In this document: positions 21,840 through 33,299 of the stretch, piece after piece
Layout: each line of letters begins with the position of its first letter
Position numbering within the stretch: position 1 is the first letter of the stretch
Source: Cylicocyclus nassatus
Taxonomy: Eukaryota; Nematoda; Chromadorea; Rhabditida; Strongylidae
Reading direction: 5' to 3'
Assembly: GCA_958299035.1 (NCBI GenBank)
Contig: CATQJL010000112.1
Span: 52,628,463-52,692,462 of the forward strand
Length of the DNA stretch: 64,000 bases
Made by a program: the position numbers and the translations under genes
Notes under the pieces: model-generated
Databases searched by the model: none
What the model was told of the DNA's origin: nothing
Seen by the model: the letters and a program-made list of their open reading frames with translations, nothing else

Positions 21840-22556
21840 TGAAAATAGGTGATACTTACTATTAGTTGTTTTTTTAGTTTCAGTTCAGCTGTTTCATGTT
21901 TATTGACATGTACAAGGCTAGCTTTTCCAAAAATCAAACCCTTTTTAATTGTTTTCTCAATGTGGATTAAGCCTCACTCATAGGGACTTCATGACCTCAT
22001 TTATAATACTATACAAATGCACTTATTTTCTGCTTCCTTTTTTCCATGGGAGCGATGTAAGAGAAAGCTCAAAGAGGTATTCCCGCAGGGGTACGCGTAG
22101 AATTAAGACCATTCGCTCTATTGTCTTTCTCTTTTTTCGCTTCAGAGTGAATAGCTTAAAGGCTATTCACACCATGGCTGTAGCATGACTATTCATACTT
22201 TCTCAATCATACATACTCATGCCTATACACCTATTGAGAGTGGGCCATAATTTTAGTTTTGCAGCACAGTTTGATTTTTTGAAAAACCAGCACTTATTCT
22301 TTATCTCATCATTTACGGCAAATTAGCAAACTTGTCACAGTATTATTTTCGTTAGGCGCATCGAATGCATAAATAATAAATAAAGAAATTATCATTTGCT
22401 GTTTTATGTAACAATGACTTTCTAAAGAAAATTACATATCAAAAATAAAATTATCAGTATTCTATGTAGTTTCCATTCAAAAAACACAATGGTAAAATCA
22501 AACACAATAATAATTATCAATCTATCAGTGTAACAGAAGAATATATTCACAATATA
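21840..22556. other. AT-rich stretch, no gene seen
   Basis: Only short frames occur, none with family resemblance. No complete element or RNA gene is visible. Confidence 0.4.
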
Positions 22557-22590
22557 TTAGGTTGTCCCGAAAGTTTTGTCGGTTTTTTTC
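22557..22590. mobile_element. Solo mariner-type end
   Basis: TTAGGTTGTCCCGAAAGTTT preceded by TA is a typical mariner terminus. Its partner is not found before the gap at 22932, so the element is either truncated or hidden in the gap. Confidence 0.6.
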
Positions 22591-22931
22591 ATCGCTCACT
22601 AGAACCCACAGAACACCAATCCATGGACGATCTAGGTATTATTTAATTCATATTTTTATCCTCTTTCTTACAGCTATAATTGCTCTTTGATCTACTCTGC
22701 CTTTGCGATGTTATCAACATGGCTTTTTGAGCAGCGCAACGGTAACGCCAAATCTTTCCTGAATTTTAAAAAATTTTCTTCTATTGTTTTTGAAGAGCGC
22801 TAATAACTGTTATGTAGAGCAAATTTTTGGCTACATTATTCTTATTTTAGATTACATGGGCCACGTTTATCAAGTCCGTCATAATTATTTATCTAAGAAA
22901 AACCGCGGTATTCATTGCAATTACATTGTTT

Positions 22932-23431
22932 NNNNNNNNNNNNNNNNNNNNNNNNNNNNNNNNNNNNNNNNNNNNNNNNNNNNNNNNNNNNNNNNNNNNN
23001 NNNNNNNNNNNNNNNNNNNNNNNNNNNNNNNNNNNNNNNNNNNNNNNNNNNNNNNNNNNNNNNNNNNNNNNNNNNNNNNNNNNNNNNNNNNNNNNNNNNN
23101 NNNNNNNNNNNNNNNNNNNNNNNNNNNNNNNNNNNNNNNNNNNNNNNNNNNNNNNNNNNNNNNNNNNNNNNNNNNNNNNNNNNNNNNNNNNNNNNNNNNN
23201 NNNNNNNNNNNNNNNNNNNNNNNNNNNNNNNNNNNNNNNNNNNNNNNNNNNNNNNNNNNNNNNNNNNNNNNNNNNNNNNNNNNNNNNNNNNNNNNNNNNN
23301 NNNNNNNNNNNNNNNNNNNNNNNNNNNNNNNNNNNNNNNNNNNNNNNNNNNNNNNNNNNNNNNNNNNNNNNNNNNNNNNNNNNNNNNNNNNNNNNNNNNN
23401 NNNNNNNNNNNNNNNNNNNNNNNNNNNNNNN
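22932..23431. other. Assembly gap (500 N)
   Basis: Exactly 500 N, the same size as the second gap, so it is a placeholder length rather than a measured one. Confidence 0.99.
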
Positions 23432-24039
23432 AGTTAAGGAAAAGAAATAAAGCCTAAAAATGTGCTGAAAGTGCAACAATATGCTCAGTTTTGCAATTTT
23501 TATGTACGATTTTTTCGCAATAAAAGTGCTCATAACTTCGTCGCCGAGAGCGCTACGCATATTTAGAATACAGATTCGAAGTCAGAGTTGGATGCTGCAT
23601 CGAAAAGTAGGCAGTTTGCTTGGGTTGGCCACTTCGACTTCTGGCCATTCTCTTGCTTGTGTCTAGGTATTTGAAAATCTTGAACAGAAACTTTTGGTTT
23701 AAGCGAAGTTTGCTCCATTCTAGCACTTTTGTGAGCGAGTTATACCAGGTATATAGAAGGACTTTCCGGCCAATTTTGAGTTAGAAAAGCTTCCTCATAG
23801 AGGGTACATTTATAAGTTTGCATTTTACAGCTAAAACTTTGCTGTTTACAGGAGTTCTGAGGAAAAAAAATTGTTGGAATAGAGTTATCTTTATTCAAAA
23901 TCAAAGTTTACAAAAAGTACGAGGGAACAAACCAATATAACATATCTTGCCAAAAAACGCTGAAATTCTTGAAAACTCATCGGTAGTCACTGCATTCGCT
24001 GCTCGTAATAAGACTTATGACTACGAGACAGCGTTTCAA
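23432..24039. repeat. Segment repeated near 49.2-49.9 kb
   Basis: From about 23860 the sequence matches 49660-49860 (shared AGAGTTATCTT and GCTGAAATTCTTGAAA). A decayed right end of the CTAACAAGG family lies at about 23620-23665. No gene seen. Confidence 0.5.
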
Positions 24040-24436
24040 CTACTTCTGTACGCGGGGTGCGGGAACTTACCTACCCGAAAGACTTACCGCAGCGTACATT
24101 AGGTATCATGAGCAGTCCAATACGCAATTAGCATAGTGTACAGAGCCTAATCTGTGTGTATTGTAAGCTCCGCCCCATCCATCGACTCTTTCGCGATGCA
24201 TCCATCAATCATGAGACCGGAAATTCAGCAGATTCACAAAATTGATGTTCAGCAACAATATCTGCTCAAACTCGACGAAAATTTAGATCTAGAAGTTTTC
24301 TGAGGTGCTCTCTTCAAATATGCTATTGGTTTTGCGCTGCCTTTGTCTTACAGGAGCCGAAACTTTGCTTTGGTGAATCGACTTTTAGCTTGAGAAATCT
24401 CGACAAAAAATAAAGCAATAACCTTAGGACGCATGT

Positions 24437-24501
24437 AAAACTGCTTTTTCACTTTTTCTCTCGGAACATTGTCCTGAGAGAAAAAGTGAAAAAGCAGTTT
24501 T
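24437..24501. repeat. Perfect 26-bp inverted repeat, 13-nt loop
   Basis: 24437-24462 pairs exactly with 24476-24501 (core CTTTTTCACTTTTTCTCTC). The loop is GGAACATTGTCCT. A terminator-like or small-RNA hairpin is possible, but its setting inside a transposon makes element debris more likely. Confidence 0.85.
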
Positions 24502-24534
24502 CTAGTGAGAACAGCATGCCCTCAGGATGTGACC

Positions 24535-24898
24535 TTAAAGGCAGCGTCCAGGCAGATCTGAACCTATGGGGTTTTTACGTGGAAAGTACTTTTGGGGCCC
24601 CAACTAAGGCACTGCCCAAGCGGCAGCTCAGGTAGTGCTGTAATGGCTGAGATATTCCCCTCGAAACTGGACCCCGCGACCGTGTTTCGCATGGATTCAT
24701 GGCGCAAAGCGTGGATCCTGGCGCGAAACTGCCATGAATCCATGCGAATACGTTCGCGGGGGCCAGTTTCGAGGGGAATATCTCAGCCATTAGAGGACTA
24801 CATGAGCTGCCGATTGGGCAGTGCCTTAGTTAGGGCCCCAAAAGTACTTTCCACGTAAAAGCCCCATAGGTCCAGATCTGCCTGGACGCTGCCTTTAA
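24535..24898. mobile_element. TTAA-flanked palindromic element 1
   Basis: TTAAAGGCAGCGTCCAGGCA begins it and the complement ends it at TTAA (24895-24898). The arms are nearly perfect over about 170 bp. Palindromic elements with TTAA flanks are known in Caenorhabditis; membership in such a family is inference. Non-coding. Confidence 0.8.
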
Positions 24899-25321
24899 AG
24901 GCAGTGTCCGGGCAAAAACTCGATTTTGAGATTTTGTGCTTACCCGGGCCTATTCGCTATGCTAGATCCGAAAATTCACATTGGAGTGCGCGAAAACGAC
25001 GAATCCCCACTGTGAATTTACGCTTCCAACTTCTAGAGCAATTTTCTCGAATCCGTTAGCCGCCCTGACATCATTACCGATCAAATGCAAACGAATGACT
25101 TGAAACCGGAATCAAAAAGATCGCCTCCGAAGCTAGGAGCGTGAATTCACAGTGGGGAAGACCAGCCCACTTTCTGATTTCCCACCAGTGTTAGAGCCCT
25201 TTTTCGTCGTTTTCGCGCCCTCCAATGTGGATTTTTGGATTCAGCATAGCGAATAAGCCCGGGTAAGCACAAAATCTCAAAATCGAGTCCTTGCCCGGAC
25301 ACTGCCTTTAATGATAAAAGA
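24895..25321. mobile_element. TTAA-flanked palindromic element 2
   Basis: It runs from TTAAAGGCAGTGTCCGGGCA to the complement and TTAA at 25318-25321. It shares its left TTAA with the preceding element, giving the junction CTGCCTTTAAAGGCAG. The arms are about 150 bp and the spacer about 100 bp. Confidence 0.8.
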
Positions 25322-25608
25322 CTATGAAGATGAGCTAGTCTATCAAACGATCAATGTGTACAGGACGCTGCACATGTTTTTGTGATCTAAATATTTTATC
25401 TATATAATTGATATATATTTATAAATGTCTTGGTTCCATGCCAAAAAGGTGCTATGTGTGGGCGGGGCTTAGCTTAGCGCTGTATCCTAAGGAGCACCTG
25501 GATTCAGCGATCTCGCTATGCCTGATTATACCCCGCAGATAGACAACCATGAGGTGCGAGATTATCTCGGGTAGGTAAGTTCCGTTCCCCCCGTACGCGG
25601 CGTAGTAG

Positions 25609-26311
25609 AATTTCTTGACAGTAGAAAATTAAAGCAGTTTTATCTTCCCCAAATGCAGAGGATCACCGATCTTCATCTCATTCTGTATTTACAGCTTTGC
25701 ATACCAAAATACCGCAAATCAATCAAGCAACTGGACTAGTTTTGGTAGGTCCTAACATACATTTTTCGACATGCCTTCTGTTTACATAGGAAAAACTACT
25801 GCTGTTACAATTACCTCCAGTTACCTTATTTTACAACCCGAACAACGTCAGCATGTGTTTGAAGGCCTTGTTCATGCTTTTCCAGCAGTTGTAAAACGGT
25901 ATTTCAGTTTTCATAGCGAAAAGATGACGAATCTCAAATAGATATCCAAAGTTAACCAACTATCTTGAGCAAAGCGGGCCTGTGCTCTGCTACTTTCTAG
26001 GAAAAGCAAAAAATTTCAACTTCATAGGTTATTGAGCTCGTTCCTCATGCAGAAAAGGTTACTATAGCGGATAAAGGAAATAGAATAAAGTGTTATATGT
26101 AATGGATAAAAAATTTTACAAAGCTGACTCTGAAAATGTCATGTTTTTTAGCTCCAATAGCTCATAGACTTCTGTGAGCCTTTCGCCTTTCGTTGGTCAA
26201 GAACACAGAAAAAAGAGTGGATTCTGCGATATATCGTCCTCTACACAGTGCGGCCGAGTGTAGAAGAAGGCTCTTCCAGAGCAGGAAGGAGCTCAACTAA
26301 AGTGAAATGGC
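25609..26311. repeat. Segment repeated at about 49.9-50.7 kb
   Basis: Collinear with 49862-50760, including CATGCCTTCTGTTTACATAG-like and GCGATATATCGTCCTCT blocks. No reading frame is preserved in both copies, so I take it as non-coding repeat. Confidence 0.55.
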
Positions 26312-26806
26312 TCAAAAGCATTGTCCAGGTCAACTGGGGGTTTCCTGACACGTTGTGTAAGCACGGCTCCTGACTAACGCAACAGTTCAATCCGACCTAA
26401 AAAGGTGGAATCTGAGAGAAAATTGCTTGGAAAAAAAGGAACAGTACTCAATTCCGCCCCCTTGACAAGTTTTGACGTGGCCAATCCAGTAGATCTAGAG
26501 CATTGACCACGTCAAAACTTGTCAAGGGGGCGGAATTGAGTACTGTTCCTTTTTTCCAAGCAATTTTCTCTCAGATTCCACCTTTTTAGGTCGGATTGAA
26601 CTGTTGCGTTAGTCAGGAGCCGTGCTTTCACAACGTGTCAGGAAACCCCCAATTGACCTGGACAATGCTTTTGATTTTCAAGCAATTTTCACGCTTCAAA
26701 CTCCACCTTTTTCGATCTGACTTAAACGGTTGCGTTAGTCAGAAGTCGTGCTTTCACAACGTGTCAAGATCGCAATACCTTCAGTTGACCTGAACAGTGC
26801 CTTTAA
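26312..26806. mobile_element. Palindromic element with an extra half-arm
   Basis: Near-perfect arms (26320-26500 and about 26507-26680) meet at GACGTGG..CCACGTC around a 25-nt loop. A second, diverged copy of the outer arm follows (about 26685-26806) and ends GTGCCTTTAA. The terminal sequence resembles the TTAAAGGCA family at 24535. Non-coding. Confidence 0.75.
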
Positions 26807-27440
26807 TGGTCGGAATGAACAAGGAGGAGTTACGCCGAAGCCTCCTAAGCGTTCTTCAAAGTAGCCTTATGCATCGCAGCTTGGGCACTTGCCTAATGTA
26901 TGATTCCACACAGAGCTCGGCCAGGCAGCCTACGGGGCAAGCTGGATATCGCTTTGGAATAAAAAGCAAGGGGAATATCGTTAGGGCGGAAATCTCGGCC
27001 TTCCTCCCCCCCCCCCACATAGTCGCCTTCTCCTTTTATGTCACCTTCCATCTTCTATAGAGGACTCAAATTGTTATTCCTGCCTTATCGATCCCCCTCC
27101 GGCAATGACCGAAAATTTGTTGTTTCAATAGGTTGCTGATTAAGCGCGCGAGTTCAAGACTGGCCCGATATAAACAAAAGACTTGATTACAGGAGGAAAA
27201 AATAAATGACATGAAAATTAGGGTGTAGATGAGCAAGAGGGAGTTAGGACTATGTGCTAAAAATTAAGGAAAAACTATGTGAGCTGAAAGCCTAGAACTT
27301 TTCTCGGAATTAGGTGCAGGGCCCGGCACTTGATTTGGAGCTTTTTTGGAAACGAAGTCCCCTATGATTTCGCGAAGAATTACGAAGTCCCTCCTGACGT
27401 GGAAAGCAATAGGGAAACCCTTACACAATGAACATAGCAA
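26807..27440. other. No gene seen; contains a C11 run
   Basis: A plus-strand frame at 26797-27060 (87 codons) has no family resemblance and ends just past a poly-C tract at 27006-27016. Nothing else is recognised. Confidence 0.35.
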
Positions 27441-27446
27441 TAAAAA

Positions 27447-27748
27447 AGCGAAAAAAGGCCCATTTTGAGGCATCTGATACAGTCGAGTAGATTTTCCGCT
27501 TAATATAGTGTGCTTGCACAATTTGTAAAGTGCATTAAATTTGCGCGTGAACAAGTAACTGCGCCAGCACTGCCGGATTGCGCGCGCGCCTGGCCGGCGT
27601 CACAGTCAAAGCTAATTCCTCACGCGCAAATTTTACCGCATTTCACCTTCTGTGCAAGCACACTATATTAAGCGAAAAGCGAAAAAGCGAAAAAAGCGAA
27701 AAAAGCCCATTTTGAGGCATCGGATACAGTCGAGTAGATTTTCCGCTT
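27447..27748. repeat. Inverted repeat enclosed by a direct repeat
   Basis: A direct repeat of about 56 bp (27447-27502 and 27692-27748; contains CCATTTTGAGGCAT and CAGTCGAGTAGATTTTCCGC) encloses an inverted repeat (27499-27550 and 27620-27672) whose loop is GC-rich. Short GCGAAAAA units precede the second direct copy. It may be a small element with its target or flank duplicated. Confidence 0.6.
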
Positions 27749-28374
27749 CGCTGATTCCAAATCAAGAGCAGATTCCAAATCTGTCAAGCAATATAGAAAC
27801 AGTAGTAACATTTTTCCTAGCGTTTAAATCAATGGTCTAATTCAAGCACTGGTAAAATTTTTGCAACTTCATCCCAAAAAATATTCGTTTTTTTGCTCCA
27901 TCAAAGCTCATAACTGCTTGTCCTGGAACGCTCCTCAGATAATGAGGACCGATTTGGGATCAGCATTTTAGCCCTCAACATCGTATACAAATCATCGCAA
28001 AAGCCCACTTAGACTGACCATCCTTCCCTTGTAAGATTTTTGGCAGTCATTACTTTACTAGATAGTGAATACAGCTTGTGTTTTAGCACATGATTCTCTT
28101 CAAAATTTTAGTCGGAGCCACAATTAGCTTTGGTGTTTGCGTAATCAGTTTCTAGAAGGTAATTTCAGTAATTATACTCGAATGCTAGGGTCTCTAGAAA
28201 GTTGTAGCCATGGCATACGGGCTCCTCTTCATAAAAACAATGCCCTTACTCTACTTAATGCTTCTTGGACATTGTGAAAGAAGTTTGAAGGCAGAAGTTT
28301 GAGCTCAGGATTGCAGTATTGTCAATGTCGGATTTGCTTCAGCAGCAAAAAGTCGGATTTTTTCCTTAATGCTC

Positions 28375-28827
28375 ACGTCAAAAAGCATCCAGAAGGTAGA
28401 TAAAACCCCGTCCCTTCCGATTCAGCTGAGAAACTGCAGAATTTCTTACTCAACGCAGGTTTGTGGAGCGAAATACATGTGAAAGCATTTTCAAGGCAAA
28501 AAAGCAGACAATCAGTCCTTTTTGGAGGTATGACGCAGCTTGACCAAAGCATTTAACGTGTTTAGATGTGTGCCTACGGGAGCTAAGAAGTGCTTTAATC
28601 AGTAAAAAACTTCGGGTGGACCTCTAACTTTGTCCAGCCTTCAAGCCTGCTAATTTCAAAATTTCCAGTTTTTTTTTTAATAACCGAACGAAAACGAGAC
28701 CCAATTTGATGACGGATAGTAGAGCGGTAAACACACGGCTGTACCAAATTTTGAAACATTTTATTCACAACAGAGTGAGTTATGGCATTTTTTTAGAATG
28801 GACCTATAATTTTGTCCAGCACTGTAT
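28375..28827. mobile_element. Tc1-like terminal remnant
   Basis: Block 2 counterpart of 7180-7635, ending GTCCAGCACTGTA near 28826. Confidence 0.55.
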
Positions 28828-28925
28828 CGTCCCCTGGACTGGGCTTGGGATGACGTGGTGATTTTTGTTACTGTTGTGTTTTCGTGTGAGTAACACTTTG
28901 ACCTTATGATTTGGGCCCTGAGCGT

Positions 28926-28961
28926 ATGAATGAATGAATGAATGAAGGAATGAATGAATAA
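28926..28961. repeat. GAAT microsatellite beside cathepsin copy 2
   Basis: Tandem GAATGAAT units with one GAAG interruption, homologous to 7740-7771. Confidence 0.9.
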
Positions 28962-29031
28962 TGATTAGGCAGTTCTCTGTCAGAAAAAATCCTTTGAAAA
29001 GTTGAAAGTTTATTGTCTATGAAACGACACT

Positions 29032-32000
29032 TCAAGCATTCATAATAACTGCGTTGACATAGGCTTCAATATTGCATTCGTTGGTTCCTCGGCGTATCTT
29101 GAAGAGGCCTAAAGTAGTGATTAGTTTTCTTGAAAATGATGTTTCGGTAAGAGTTCGCAAAGGCCCAAACAAATTTACCGTTATCTCCCCAGTCAGAGCT
29201 CCAGGAGTTCGAAACGAGCCAGTATTTCACACCATTCTCTACATCCCATCCTATGATTTTGATAACGTGACCTCCTTCGCTTTTTCCCCATGTGCGCTGA
29301 ACTCAATAATTCAAAAAAAAATTTCTAAAAGCTCTTACTTGCAGGACAAAGTCATCATGTTTTCCCAAAGAGGAGTATGTTTTAACGCTGCTATTTGCTT
29401 GTGTAATTTGAAAATCGTTGATGACTTTTTTAAGTTTTTGTAAATATTTCTTTTATACACTGCTTTTACGGAGCAGGAGAATTTGCTCTTGCAACACAAA
29501 GACTACACACACCTCTTTTAGTTATCTTCACGTTACATATTTCGAAATTTTTGAGCCAAGCATAATCCGTTAACGAATATGTTTTTATTAGGTTGGAAAC
29601 TAAGTTTTGCAACTGGTCTCATAACTTCCCTCTCACTCAACATGGCGCATTCAACTTTTGTCACTGCGTTGGTTATTACATAAGCTACAAACGCAGCTGC
29701 TGTCCCACCAAATTCTGACGTCGCAGTGAGGGTTACGGTATGGAGGGGAAAAGTTCAAAGTTTGACGGATTTGGCTGAAACTTAGCATAAGGGTGTTACC
29801 CGACATGCTAATCTCGAAAACGATAGTGAAATTGCGTGATAAGGGCTTTTTGTAGGATTAATGTAGGTGTACGATATGGGGCCTCACCCTAAACAAGGAA
29901 AAAGGCGTTAATTCAATAAATGAATGTGATATTCGCGTTTGGCAATTTAAATAACCTTAGTATGTAAAGTCTCGAGAAAATTTGAACTTCGGACTCTTTA
30001 GTCATTGACGGTCGTCCCCAGCAACTCTTGCGTACATCGACTCGTTCGAATTTATGAGGACACCAAATCTCGATATTCCCCTGAATTTTGTTTCTTTCTC
30101 AATAGACCAAAGGAGTCAAGCTCCTGCAATAATTTGTAGACGGATCCGAATAAATGCGCATGTTCTAGTCTGCCAAAGGCTCCATTTCAGCTTGAAACCC
30201 CAAAAATTCTCAAGTTTCGCTAGTTTTCAAGAAACGCCTGAAACTTTTCCATTTCGTGTTCAAAATTTAGGCAATTTGAGCTCATTTGTAGACAACATTG
30301 CCTTCTACATATTGTCAAAATTTAATTGCGCCATATCCAAAGAGAGTGAAGCTATGAAACCAGTTGCAAAATTTAGTTTCCAGCCTATTACATTACGCAG
30401 CTGATAGACTCTAACAACGCATTCAACAAAGCTCTTCTAATCACAGCTTTACTTATCGCGCAAGCCTATCGATATAATTCAGAAATCTCCATTTACACGA
30501 ACAAAGGTAAATGCTTCCATGCTTACAAAGGTTAATTGACCTTATTAGCAAACGTTTTGGAGAAAATTTGGATGATTCCTTTTATCATAGATTGCGTATG
30601 TAATAGGTGCAATCTGCTCTGCCATAAGTGATGAATGTACTGCGAAAGTTTCAAATTCAGCTTTATGGTGAGTACTCACTACGTATACTCCATTCTTGTA
30701 ATACATGAGATCGCTGTAAGCAGTGAACGTTGCTTGAACGGGTCCATTCGTGAAGATTTCCTTTCGAATCGCATCTTCGCTCGCATAGACTTGATATGCG
30801 GAATTTGCTATACAGCACAACAAGATTACTTTTAATGCTGTTCATGCCGACTTGCCAATTACCGTAAATCTTGTCTCTGTTATAATCCATGTTATATCCA
30901 AACTGACATTGCGCACGGCAAGATGGTGTGTCTTCATTGTTTTTCAGACAATCACCATAATATGGTTGACCCTTGTGCTGACCACATGGATGGAAGGGGT
31001 GTGGTTTGCAGCAATTCTGAAGAATCGAGCAACAATTCTATCCCTTTGAGGGCATCGCATACCTTTGCATTGTATGCACCACCAGTACATACTCCATAGG
31101 TCATTCCATACTGAAAGGCTCTGATGCCGTACCCTCCACTACATCTGTAAATTATCCATAAGCACTTTTACTCCAATTGAAAGACAGGATTGGAATCAAG
31201 GTGTGAATACAAAATGCTGCTGAACTTATGTTTTTCTGCTGTATTAATTCCTCTCGAAAACATCTCAGTGCTTTCCTCAAAGACAAGTATTTTCCTGACA
31301 GTAAGTAGTTTGAGAAAATCAGTTCAATCCGAAGGACCTCGCTGAGTGCAATTGTAGTAAAAGTAAGAAAGCTTGGGTTTTAGGCCAAATTTCGTAAATA
31401 TAATCAATATCGGAGTGCAGTTTAAACGGTAATACTCTGAGGTAATAATAAGCAGTCGAGATGCAATATATTATAGAAACGTCAAACATTGCGCATTTAT
31501 GCAAACAAAAAAGTTTCGAGAAAAAAGATAAGGAGGATTTTTCATGGTTATGCTGCGGAGGCGGTTTTCTGTGAATGGAAAAAGGATTTGGTGAACGTGG
31601 CCTTTCGTTGTGTGACATATGTCATGATATCCGCCTTAACGCTGATTTCAAGACTGTGTTCATTGTCTGCGGAAGTATTCTTCGGAAAAACTGTATCTCT
31701 TCGCGTCTGACTTGTTTACAATAGAATAGATATAATGTTGATTGTGGCTAGAAATGTCGTATGTTCTGACGGTTAGCATTGTGTTATTGCACAGTGGACG
31801 TCAGTTTGATCTCTGTCGGTACGAATTTTGCTTTCGCTTCCCCAAGCGCTACTTTTTCTCAGGTAAGCGTTTGAGTTTTTTTTGAATCGAATTTTTCGAG
31901 CATAACGCTGTGGTGAGGATATAGGAGCTTGTTAATTTTAGGATGAATCAGTGAAAGAGATTGCAAAACATGGCTTTTCTAACAACGAGAATTGAGCCTC

Positions 32001-33299
32001 GTAAAATCCTAATAAATAATTTAGTTTTTCTCATGTGTTATACTGCGAAAGTAAATTCTTTGTTTGCTGACAAGCAGGTCATTGACAAAGCAGAACAAAA
32101 ATGCTGGGTATAATTACTAAAGAGTCAATAAATGCACTTTACTAAAGTAAGATTCGAGAAACCTTAAAGTACAAAATATTAGTTTCAATAAGGAAGCACT
32201 TCACGTACTAACTTGTGCCTCCACTGGAAGTTGAAGAGCTTCAGAAAGCACCTCATGCTTTCACTTTGTAAAAATAAGCTATCTACTTATGCACTCAGTT
32301 TTTGATCTTTACAGACCATGTAGGTCTGTTGAAATTTATTATCGGTATATACACTTGTCTTTGATAATCGAGCATGTAAAGAGTGATTCCTACAAGGCAA
32401 ACTTAAGACTGAGCGCTTTCAATGTCTCAAACGTTACCGATGCTGTTCGGTGAACAACCATTGAAACACTAGACATACCCATTACCACAAAATCCACCAC
32501 AACATGCAAGAATATCTGTGTCTGAGATTATCCTCTGCAACAAAAGGTGCTTTCTGTCTCATATTTTCATAAATCGACTTTGTCAAACCTGATCTCGTCC
32601 ATTGGTTTTTATGCACAATCTATCAGACATGGCTGAAACTGCAGATACACCCAACAAGATCCTGAAGTATGGGATTATACCACCATAGCTATCATTTCAA
32701 GTTCAATTCACCGCAATTTGCTTGATCTCTGATAGTCTTTATAGAACGCACTGGGGCCACTTTTCTCGAGCATCGAAACTGTAACGCATGTCATAAAATA
32801 TTTTGTTCTATATTCTACATAAACTCTGAAAAAGGACCACATACCTTTCTGGAAGATGCTCATTCATAACAATCTCCTATGCTGTTACAGTTCCCTCAGG
32901 TATTTCCATAAATTTAAAATCCATCAGGTGTGATTTGAACTTTTCGTAGGACATCGTTGGAACTTCTGCCTAAAAAAACATTGTGTTATTTAAGGCGTGA
33001 TCAGATCCTATGTAACTCAATTTGTTGTTTATCTGGTTACCTTGAAGAAATGTTGATTTGTGTTGAGATAATCAACGAGTTCTTGATCCGACATGTGGTT
33101 GACATCTGTCACACATGTAATTTTTTTTCTGCTGTTTGGTTAAAGTCAAATTGCAGCTATTTCACATAAGCTTTTAGCTCAAATGACCTCGAATGTCTTG
33201 TACAATTTTAAAGGATTAATGAGCTGTTACGCACTGACCTACAGACATGCCTGAAGCCGGTATAAAGAATACGGTTAGCAAAAACAGCATTTTGGCCAT
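29032..33299 (-). pseudogene. Cathepsin B-like copy 2, inactivated
   Basis: All eleven exons can be placed: 33239-33299, 33041-33105, 32845-32969, 32712-32778, 32589-32661, 32479-32534, 31063-31144, 30863-31016, 30680-30807, 29179-29296 and 29032-29108, all GT..AG. Three lesions break it. A TAG replaces Lys codon 73 of the propeptide (32877-32879). Exon 4 is 67 nt and exon 5 is 73 nt, each 1 nt short of copy 1, which shifts the frame on both sides of the catalytic Cys. The occluding loop is full length (CGQHKGQPYYGDC). The His region ([14 protein letters not shown]) and the Asn motif ([14 protein letters not shown]) remain. The lesions lie in different exons, so assembly error alone is an unlikely explanation. 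Confidence 0.88.
29588..30388. mobile_element. Mariner-type MITE unique to cathepsin copy 2
   Basis: Its ends are TTAGGTTGGAAACTAAGTTT and the complement at 30362-30388, with TA at both junctions. Copies 1 and 3 show the uninterrupted site GTTTTTACATTACGCAG (8390 and 58010). It lies in the intron between the GVYV and RTWG exons. Confidence 0.88.

Larger units (their letters stand above)
24040..25608. mobile_element. Inverted-terminal element of about 1.57 kb carrying nested palindromes
   Basis: The termini CTACTTCTGTACGCGGGG..GGAACTTACCTACCCG and their inverted match at 25569-25608 bracket the element. The related copy at 49.8-49.9 kb runs through without it, which supports an insertion. Inside are a perfect hairpin and two TTAA-flanked palindromes annotated separately. 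No transposase frame. Superfamily unknown. Confidence 0.6.

Noticed and set aside
22784..23560. Long frames of about 220 codons on both strands
   Set aside because: They are open only because they cross the run of 500 N; the same applies to frames across 51300-51799.
29072..29443. Plus-strand frame starting [16 protein letters not shown], recurring at 7870 and 57551
   Set aside because: It is the antisense shadow of the last two cathepsin B exons. The minus-strand reading gives the catalytic His/Asn exon with correct splice sites.
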